Positions 62,001 to 64,000 of a stretch of 64,000 nucleotides of DNA are shown here, piece by piece. Numbering within the stretch: the first letter of the stretch is position 1; each line of letters begins with the position of its first letter. Made by a program: the position numbers and the translations under genes. The notes beneath the pieces were generated by a model. That model had not been told where the DNA came from and made no database searches. It worked only from the letters and a program-made list of their open reading frames with translations. The stretch is from Angiostrongylus vasorum. Lineage: Eukaryota; Nematoda; Chromadorea; Rhabditida; Metastrongylidae. The stretch spans positions 1 to 64,000 of the forward strand of contig JADANN010000464.1 in NCBI GenBank assembly GCA_018806985.1. The letters are read 5' to 3'.

Positions 62001-62401
62001 TCGTTCTCAGCTTGGTACACCCTACCAGGGGATGAATCCCCCCGCTGTACATGGCAGTCCCAACCCACGAACACCTCCGAGCCACGATGAAGCGGTAAAC
62101 CGTTGGGAGGACTCTTATCGCTAGTTTTTTATACATTGGTTTTGGGAAAGAATCCCTTAAAAATCATTTCAAAAGTAGAAAATGAATAAGAGAACAGGTT
62201 GTTTCGTTAACGTTGCCAACTAGGCTTGTATGTTAGCCGACTTGACTTTAGATTAGAGAAGCATATGTAAACAGAAACACCTGTCAAATAATTAGATTTA
62301 ATTTTGCATACTTCTGTGCACATGCCGCCAAATAACGCAACAGGACGAGGACGTGATGCGATCAAGTCAAACAGCGCCTTCATACCGAGTGATGTCTTAC
62401 A
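43991..62401 (-). CDS. gbb-2: GABA-B receptor subunit 2 (gbb-2 orthologue), exons from ligand-binding domain to TM7; 5' end outside window
   Basis: Class C G-protein-coupled receptor of the plasma membrane. In animals GBB-2 is the obligate partner of GBB-1 and couples GABA binding to Gi/o. Fifteen exons on the minus strand: 62401-62312, 60860-60762, 58151-58019, 57546-57430, 55449-55319, 54846-54723, 53361-53185, 53105-52973, 52857-52707, 52557-52425, 48950-48834, 48745-48632, 47374-47273, 44705-44568 and 44078-43991. The first eight encode most of the Venus-flytrap domain and the rest the linker and seven membrane helices. Subunit 2 rather than 1 is indicated by [10 protein letters not shown] and [16 protein letters not shown] (subunit 1 has KIWWVH and NDHRAVGMAIYNV). 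Splice phases agree across all junctions except two single-base conflicts (near 58133-58139 and 44072). Introns range from about 80 bp to 3.5 kb and host many mobile elements. The start codon, signal peptide and beginning of lobe 1 lie beyond 64000; the tail is incomplete. Confidence 0.92.
44192..44430 (-). mobile_element. tRNA-derived SINE, family B, diverged - copy in gbb-2 intron
   Basis: Contains the reverse complement of the family tail (GTGTTGATCAATCCTAAAGGGAAGACGCATGCATTCGA) and GGCCTACACAGCGATTTGGGGTAGTCCATTGGTGTATC, matching the body of the 43651 copy. The head is badly decayed. Confidence 0.6.
44568..44705 (-). CDS. gbb-2: gbb-2 exon: end of TM5, intracellular loop 3 and TM6
   Basis: Acceptor TTTTGACAG, 46 codons, donor CAG|GTATCG, phase 0 at both ends. 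Reads [20 protein letters not shown] then [20 protein letters not shown], followed by ISVILQ. This is the most conserved segment of subunit 2 and fixes the family assignment; the third intracellular loop carries G-protein coupling determinants. Confidence 0.95.
45780..45935 (-). mobile_element. tRNA-derived SINE, family B, truncated - copy
   Basis: Retains GAGTCCAACGATATATCAAGCCAGTCCTTTTATCCTTCTAAACAAGTCGTTTACCAATCTTAACC, the decayed counterpart of the CGATGTATCGAGCCAGTGCTGCTATCC body. It ends close to the inverted PLE terminal pair at 45944. Confidence 0.5.
45944..46195. mobile_element. Inverted pair of PLE pseudo-LTRs (hairpin) in gbb-2 intron
   Basis: The left arm 45944-46027 is the reverse complement of the pLTR plus the GAAACGTCAGCTACTGTTG tail; the right arm 46028-46195 is a plus-strand copy from CTGAAGAAG through CTATGGAAGTAAATGTATGC to AAAGTCGATCCTGG. 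The right arm's hammerhead-like core has GAAT instead of GAAA (46051-46054), so it should be inactive. No PLE coding sequence lies between the arms. Confidence 0.85.
46196..46400 (+). mobile_element. tRNA-like SINE arm, single + copy (family A)
   Basis: One arm of the type in the foldback element at 39369-39905: GAGAGGCAGGCGAAACGAAGGACCTGCATGGTGTGGTGGTGAACGCG, GCGCGTTCGATCCCCACCGCAGACACCTGCGATCCGGAG. Both polymerase III box-like blocks are kept. A solo copy shows the arm can exist outside the foldback arrangement. The 46260-46580 plus-strand ORF is a shadow of it. Confidence 0.7.
46401..47272. other. gbb-2 intron sequence, no gene supported
   Basis: A 61-codon plus ORF (46676-46861) in a moderately GC-rich tract has no recognised motif and may be part of an unknown dispersed repeat. 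The rest is ordinary AT-rich intron. Confidence 0.45.
47273..47374 (-). CDS. gbb-2: gbb-2 exon: extracellular loop 2 and start of TM5
   Basis: Acceptor GTTCACATTCAG, 34 codons, donor ATG|GTATGG, phase 0 to phase 0. Reads [20 protein letters not shown] then AVKGILM. The cysteine in EKCQSTH is the conserved extracellular loop 2 cysteine of class C receptors, which pairs with the one before TM3. Confidence 0.93.
47375..48337. other. gbb-2 intron sequence, no gene supported
   Basis: AT-rich; the 74-codon plus ORF at 47372-47596 overlaps the antisense of the exon and shows no family resemblance. No repeat recognised. Confidence 0.5.
48338..48600 (-). mobile_element. tRNA-derived SINE, family B, diverged - copy
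   Basis: Minus-strand copy with ATCGAATGCAGATCTGGTCTATGAAATGACTTATTGGAACTAATCGACAT and CCCGAGAGATATGGAAAGCTTGGTCTGCCCACGG, which parallel the family body (GAATGCATATCTGGCC... GGCTTGGTGGGCC). It abuts the exon at 48632. Confidence 0.55.
48632..48745 (-). CDS. gbb-2: gbb-2 exon: TM4
   Basis: Acceptor CATTCTTTCAG; reads [20 protein letters not shown] then [18 protein letters not shown]. Vertebrate subunit 2 has the equivalent DQKLLVIVGG and DPLRRTVE. The donor is uncertain: ATA|GTTCGT at 48632 keeps phase 0 and joins correctly to the next exon but is a weak site. Confidence 0.88.
48834..48950 (-). CDS. gbb-2: gbb-2 exon: TM3 and intracellular loop 2
   Basis: Acceptor GGAATTTTAG, 39 codons, donor AAG|GTGTCT, phase 0 both ends. 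Reads [20 protein letters not shown] then [19 protein letters not shown], the diagnostic TM3-loop 2 segment of subunit 2. The intron downstream is only 88 bp. Confidence 0.95.
49150..49463. mobile_element. Inverted pair of PLE pseudo-LTRs, older copy, in gbb-2 intron
   Basis: The left arm is a reversed pLTR (GCGTCGTTTTCTTGTTCAACAATTGCGAGGTTGTTATAGAGCATACGTTTACTTCCATA). The right arm runs forward from CTCTGAAGAAGACGC through TATGGAAGTTAACCTATGCTG to GTTAAGAGAAAGTCGATCCTGAG. Both hammerhead-like cores are decayed: the right arm lacks the GAAAC strand and the left arm has AAAGC. It shows the same inverted arrangement as 45944-46195, with more divergence. Confidence 0.8.
49610..51970 (+). mobile_element. 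RTE-type LINE, 5'-truncated, internally deleted, frame-broken, in gbb-2 intron
   Basis: Enters within the apurinic-type endonuclease ([13 protein letters not shown] at about 49615, [20 protein letters not shown] at about 49705, IIGDFN at about 49800). Continues through NHIRVNRKF and then jumps from TTIKWDLF to [20 protein letters not shown] (about 50190), so a linker I estimate at around a hundred codons is missing. The RT domain follows ([37 protein letters not shown]) with catalytic FADDIV at 51087-51104 in the best-kept ORF (50937-51257). The C-terminal segment is 51466-51846 ([20 protein letters not shown]). Frames change repeatedly; not functional. It is antisense to gbb-2 within the 3.5-kb intron 52424-48951. 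Confidence 0.92.
51871..51906 (+). ncRNA. Hammerhead-like motif at the 3' end of the RTE LINE
   Basis: GGCT (51871-51874), CTGAGGA (51875-51881, fits CUGANGA), GGC/GCC stem II (51883-51885 and 51892-51894, six-base loop), GAAA (51895-51898), CGTC (potential cleavage after 51902) and AGCC (51903-51906), which pairs perfectly with GGCT as stem I. The arrangement is the same as at 36282-36317 in the Penelope-like element, including the extra A before stem II. The copy is intact in all core positions. Catalysis is inferred only. Confidence 0.6.
52013..52424. other. gbb-2 intron remainder, nothing recognised
   Basis: AT-rich intron sequence between the end of the LINE and the exon at 52425; no ORF or repeat recognised. 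Confidence 0.6.
52425..52557 (-). CDS. gbb-2: gbb-2 exon: intracellular loop 1 and TM2
   Basis: Acceptor ATCGGTTGTAG, donor TAT|GTAAGTGC, 133 bp (1 nt plus 44 codons). Reads [20 protein letters not shown] then [12 protein letters not shown] and ends VKLCY, with the cysteine before TM3 that pairs with loop 2. KMSSP.(L/M)NNLI is a class C hallmark. The donor is a strong consensus, and the 3.5-kb intron that follows contains the LINE. Confidence 0.95.
52707..52857 (-). CDS. gbb-2: gbb-2 exon: linker and TM1
   Basis: Acceptor TGTTTCGTTTCAG, donor CACAG|GTGAGT, 151 bp. Reads [20 protein letters not shown] then [20 protein letters not shown] and FINIKYRNH. The WEPP segment is the juncture between the flytrap domain and TM1. 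Unlike metabotropic glutamate receptors there is no cysteine-rich domain, as expected for GABA-B receptors. Confidence 0.94.
52973..53105 (-). CDS. gbb-2: gbb-2 exon: last strand pair of the flytrap domain
   Basis: Reads [20 protein letters not shown] then [20 protein letters not shown] and SDLG. It corresponds to [20 protein letters not shown] of vertebrate subunit 2. The donor GGAG|GTTTCA leaves phase 1, completed by AT of the next exon to give SDLGDW. The acceptor must be CTTGAAG|GGC, which lacks a pyrimidine tract; a better-looking CCTCCAG 27 nt upstream would introduce stops. Confidence 0.9.
53185..53361 (-). CDS. gbb-2: gbb-2 exon: flytrap domain lobe 1 return segment
   Basis: Reads [20 protein letters not shown] then [20 protein letters not shown] and [19 protein letters not shown], matching the YAYDGIWVIAKTLQ and FFGVTG landmarks of subunit 2. 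The donor ACG|GTAGGT is good. TTTCTAG before 53365 looks like the better acceptor but breaks phase; TAGCGAG|CGT at 53361 keeps phase 0. Confidence 0.9.
53430..53690 (+). mobile_element. tRNA-derived SINE, family B, + copy in gbb-2 intron
   Basis: Contains GCGCTGCAATACACACG, AGACTTGTCTGGGAGAATAATAACACTGGTTTGATACATCTGTAGGTCACTGCAAGTCATTGTATTGGCCAAATATACG, matching the body landmarks of the family in order. Minus-strand ORFs here are shadows. Confidence 0.7.
53691..54722. other. gbb-2 intron sequence, no gene supported
   Basis: Overlapping plus and minus ORFs of 80-93 codons at 54077-54441 show no family resemblance. No repeat recognised. Confidence 0.5.
54723..54846 (-). CDS. gbb-2: gbb-2 exon: flytrap domain, lobe 2
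   Basis: Acceptor CAAATTTTAG; donor AAA|GTGGGT; 1 nt plus 41 codons. Reads [20 protein letters not shown] then [20 protein letters not shown] and K. The cysteine in ENCTA corresponds to one half of a lobe 2 disulfide in vertebrate subunit 2 (partner in the preceding exon, VLCEAF). Phase 2 entry matches the previous donor. Confidence 0.9.
54847..55318. other. gbb-2 intron sequence, nothing recognised
   Basis: Ordinary AT-rich intron; no repeat or independent gene recognised. Confidence 0.6.
55319..55449 (-). CDS. gbb-2: gbb-2 exon: flytrap domain, lobe 2
   Basis: Acceptor CGTTATTTAG, donor ATGGG|GTAGGT, 43 codons plus 2 nt. Reads [20 protein letters not shown] then [20 protein letters not shown] and HSM. 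It matches [20 protein letters not shown] and MYGSKYQWIIPGW of vertebrate subunit 2. Vertebrates have two adjacent cysteines here; this protein has one, and the partner cysteine is also absent from the preceding exon, so one disulfide seems to be lost as a pair. Confidence 0.94.
55630..56090. mobile_element. Composite foldback element with tRNA-like arms (copy 2, inverted relative to copy 1)
   Basis: Left arm reversed (GTGTCTGCGGTGGGGATCGAACGCG ... CACCACACCATGCGGGTCC, 55680-55800), right arm forward (GGACCCGCATTGTGTGGTGGTGAACG ... GCGCGTTCGCTCCCCACCGCGGACAC, 55945-56040). The spacer GGGAGCTCAAATTGGCATTGAACCCAGTTAAGCTGAGGCTGTAG is the reverse complement of the spacer at 39610-39655, so the complete arm-spacer-arm structure recurs. 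It lies in a gbb-2 intron. Confidence 0.7.
56220..56460 (+). mobile_element. tRNA-derived SINE, family B-like, + copy
   Basis: Head AGTGTAGCGTAGTGGTTAGAGAAGGCCTGCACTATACATACAAG has a near-consensus A box (TAGCGTAGTGG) and TTATTCGACC as a decayed B box. The body retains GCACTGAGAGGCTACCGCAAGTAATCGTATAGGCCAGGCCTCCATCGAGTCACCTCTACGATAACACCGAACG. Confidence 0.7.
56461..57429. other. gbb-2 intron sequence, no gene supported
   Basis: One 70-codon plus ORF (56459-56671) without recognisable motif; otherwise AT-rich and featureless to my eye. Confidence 0.5.
57430..57546 (-). CDS. gbb-2: gbb-2 exon: flytrap domain, lobe 2 entry
   Basis: Acceptor TTTGATTTCAG, donor AAG|GTAAAC, 39 codons, phase 0 both ends. 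Reads [20 protein letters not shown] then [19 protein letters not shown]. Less conserved in residues, but length and flanking joints fit exactly between the two neighbouring exons. Confidence 0.88.
57547..58018. other. gbb-2 intron sequence
   Basis: AT-rich; the 92-codon plus ORF (57689-57967) has no family resemblance and is rich in Phe and Ser, typical of T-rich intron sequence. Confidence 0.55.
58019..58151 (-). CDS. gbb-2: gbb-2 exon: flytrap domain hinge, with a +1 homopolymer shift
   Basis: Donor TTG|GTAAGTCG. The clear frame reads [20 protein letters not shown] then [18 protein letters not shown], equal to FFRTVPSDN and WKRVGTL of subunit 2. Upstream of a run of seven A on the plus strand (58133-58139) the receptor frame continues one base out of step as LYPTFF, matching YPYFF. 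Removing one base of the run gives 132 bp and phase 0, which is what the previous exon's donor requires. The acceptor is TTTCAG at 58151 or TTCAG at 58160. Confidence 0.9.
58161..58839. other. gbb-2 intron sequence, nothing recognised
   Basis: AT-rich; no ORF or repeat with family resemblance. Confidence 0.5.
58840..59010 (-). mobile_element. Probable SINE family B fragment, - orientation
   Basis: CTGTCCTATCAGACAACTCTGGCATCAATTCGCAGACTTCGGAGAGAAAGACGGCTTGGTTAACTC parallels the reversed family body (GCTATCCTCCCAGACAGGTCTGGTACCAATTTGCCGACCCCGGAGGAAAAGAAGGCTTGGTGGGCC). The overlapping 154-codon plus ORF (58820-59284), the longest in the intron, is open partly because of it and shows no domain. 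Confidence 0.55.
59285..60384. other. gbb-2 intron sequence, no gene supported
   Basis: AT-rich with overlapping plus (59859-60101) and minus (59708-60043) ORFs that have no recognised motif. Confidence 0.5.
60385..60650 (-). mobile_element. Probable SINE family B copy, - orientation, decayed
   Basis: Contains ATTGAAGGCATTTTATTTGGCCTATGAAATG and CCCCGGTCCTAACTCGAGGACTCCAGAAGGATGGAGAGCATGGTTTGCCCGATCGCAGAATCGAATCAATG. The last part, read on the minus strand, has a B-box-like TTCGATTC. Order and spacing follow the better copies. Confidence 0.5.
60762..60860 (-). CDS. gbb-2: gbb-2 exon: flytrap domain, lobe 1
   Basis: Acceptor GACGAGTTTCAG, donor GAG|GTTTGT, 33 codons, phase 0 both ends. Reads [20 protein letters not shown] then [13 protein letters not shown], matching [20 protein letters not shown] of vertebrate subunit 2. 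Confidence 0.92.
61127..61480 (+). repeat. Tandem units (126 and 146 bp, plus a partial) with hammerhead-like cores, in gbb-2 intron
   Basis: ATCCAGTCACGA recurs at 61127, 61253 and 61399. Each full unit contains GACAATCGACTTG, then a CTGAAGA strand (61181-61187 and 61318-61324), a GAAA strand (61201-61204 and 61338-61341) and TAGCCGAAT, followed by CTCAATGAAAAAAAATATCC. The third unit lacks the core. The sequence is related to the inverted unit at 42505-42870 (ACTGTGGACCATCGATTTGGATCAT ... GAAACGTTAGCCGAA). Tandem units could in principle supply the two partners that a dimer-forming minimal hammerhead needs. Confidence 0.65.
61720..62110. repeat. GC-rich island, probably a dispersed-repeat fragment, in gbb-2 intron
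   Basis: About 390 bp clearly more GC-rich than the surrounding intron, open in two plus frames (61721-62035, 61732-61932) and one minus frame (61885-62136). Phrases such as GGTTCCCTGGAATTGTGGTCCCCTGGAATTCCGAGG and CCAGGTCTTCACCACCACAGG look like an old transposon or pseudogene. I do not recognise it and assign no function. Confidence 0.4.
62312..62401 (-). CDS. gbb-2: gbb-2 exon: flytrap domain, lobe 1 (most 5' exon in window)
   Basis: Acceptor TTTTTTGCAG, donor GAA|GTATGC, 30 codons, phase 0 both ends. Reads [20 protein letters not shown] then [10 protein letters not shown]. The first and last cysteines match the lobe 1 disulfide pair of vertebrate subunit 2 (ECDNAKGLKAF and FGGVCPS). Upstream exons with signal peptide and first strand were not found before 64000. 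Confidence 0.93.
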
Positions 62402-64000
62402 CTGCAAAAAAAGTCATGAATTTAACAAAAATAATATCAATTGATGTTTATTTCAACATATGGGGGTACGATGTGAACTAGTCATAATAATCATCCTTGG
62501 GGAGGGGCAGAGTAGCCAATCTACACAGCTGAAAATATCCCTTATCCCTTCAACTCTAAACAAACGTATTTCAGTTACCAAAAAAAAATATGGATATTTC
62601 CAAAATGCAAATTTTTCGACGAAGCTTGTTGTTTTTTTTATTATCCTGCGAAATTCGATTCAAATTCTCTACAACAAACGACTAATTTCTTTTTCGTTTT
62701 TTCATGGCCGTTACTTTCATTACTAATCATTTAATTAATTTCCGTATCTCGGCAGATTTTTAATACGCATACGTTATTCGTGCCCTATGAATTTCATTTA
62801 TATCTGAAATTTCCATAAATAATACGTTAAAAAGAAGTTTTCTTATCCGGAAGAAACTCGTCCTTGCACCTAAGAACTTGTGCTTGCACGTAACGACGAC
62901 ACGTCGCTCAAATGACAACTGGGTGACTCATCTCAGCTCCCACTACAGCGCGCCAGCATCGGTCAGCAATCACATTTTATGTGAGCGCCTCCCAATATCG
63001 CTGCATTTCAGCTCAACGACAGTGTCATCGTTACAAAACTGGAATATAGCAGTCCCAAATCGATTTATTGATCGATTTTTCGACGGTCGATGCGTCTGTT
63101 ATCAATAGTATTTCTTTAACGGATTTTAATTATTTCAGAAACACAACTAACAAGATGTAGTCAAGATCTTAATGGTTTGAGAGGCATCGCTATCCATTAG
63201 CCAAATCTTTGAAGTTCAGGTTATTTCACATAAGTCGACATGTACAATATGTATAAGCATCTCTTATTTCTTATTAACCTTAATGCTACTAACAAAAACG
63301 AGTTCAAAATAATCAAATGTAGAAATTGCTTCAAAAAGAAATTTCTAAAGAAATAAAATATTTGCGCCTTCTTTTCTACACATCAAATCCCGAAACGGTA
63401 GCGATATCTTAGTTGTGTTGTTGGTCGAGAAGAACCGTTTGCAATGCTCTGTTTTACTGTTGAAGCACATTTAAATTGAAACCACGCCTCTTGTTAGTTT
63501 CTTTCTAAATCCCACTAGTTTACAACAGCTTTTCTCCAGCTTGGAGTTTTTCTGCTCTTCGCAGAACTGCTTCACATCTACTTTATGAAAGATATTGTAC
63601 TCCTTAAAGAGACTTCTTTCTTACATTGCATTTTTTCTCATTTTCTGAACTAAATTAACCGTGTTTATGTATGTATAAGTAGATGGATGAATGAATGAAT
63701 GGATGGATTGGAGTATGGAGAGGAGGGGGGAGGAGGGACAAAGGAATGGTTGAATTACTAATACGCAATTTCATAGTTTATCACTTTTAATCGCCAGCGA
63801 GTTTAAGAGTCCAATTATTCCAGAAGAAAGCTTGAAAAAAGAAACAAGTTTATAAGACAGTTCGGCGTAGCAGTAAAAAACTACATGATCGCTAGAAAGA
63901 ACCAAAAATGGGAAGCACGAAAAGTCGATAAGGAATACATTATTTGGATAATATAAAGAATAGAACACTATGTTTCCCATTTTACATGGCCCGTTATCAC
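62402..64000. other. gbb-2 upstream intron, no exon recognised
   Basis: AT-rich; ORFs of 69-88 codons show no receptor similarity. A short ATGA/ATGG simple repeat followed by a purine-rich GGAGGGGGGAGGAGGG tract lies at 63682-63742. The missing 5' exons of the receptor must lie beyond the right edge. Confidence 0.5.

Overview
The window looks like nuclear DNA from a parasitic nematode of the strongylid/hookworm type. This is inferred from three things: a compact-exon gene on the minus strand whose protein matches GABA-B receptor subunit 2 (C. elegans gbb-2), an RTE-type LINE of a kind I associate with hookworms, and several nematode-style tRNA-derived SINE families. I see no bacterial genes, rRNA, CRISPR array or telomere repeat, and I annotate no intact tRNA gene.

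Layout. (1) Bases 1-32990 are one uninterrupted tandem satellite with a unit of about 170-179 bp. From 1 to about 26300 the copies are nearly identical; from about 26300 to 32990 they belong to an older, diverged variant, with a short graded transition. The array runs off the left edge. (2) At 33.26-36.47 kb, just beyond the array edge, lies a nearly full-length but frameshifted Penelope-like element: N-terminal domain, reverse transcriptase with YVDD, GIY-YIG endonuclease, terminal pLTR direct repeats, AT microsatellites at both ends and a small hammerhead-ribozyme-like motif at the 3' end. (3) From about 37.8 kb to beyond 62.4 kb the minus strand carries a GABA-B receptor subunit 2 gene. Fifteen exons, from the Venus-flytrap ligand-binding domain to the last transmembrane helix (62401 down to 43991), can be placed with splice sites and matching phases. 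The 5' exons lie outside the window. The cytoplasmic tail is only partly resolved, with candidate exons at 40931-40859 and near 37851.

The gene's introns are full of mobile DNA: a broken RTE LINE (49.6-52.0 kb), a second decayed Penelope fragment (41.0-42.06 kb, on the 3' side), inverted pairs of Penelope terminal repeats (42.5, 46.0 and 49.3 kb), a family of tRNA-like SINEs (about ten copies, both orientations), and a composite foldback element with tRNA-like arms (two copies).

The most interesting signals are: a hammerhead-like cassette shared by the 3' end of the Penelope element and the 3' end of the unrelated RTE LINE, with related tandem units in an intron at 61.1-61.5 kb; a 13-bp dyad in every satellite unit whose arms have changed together between the two satellite variants; and two single-base frame disruptions in an otherwise well conserved gbb-2, one in a homopolymer, which suggest uncorrected long-read errors or a recent lesion.
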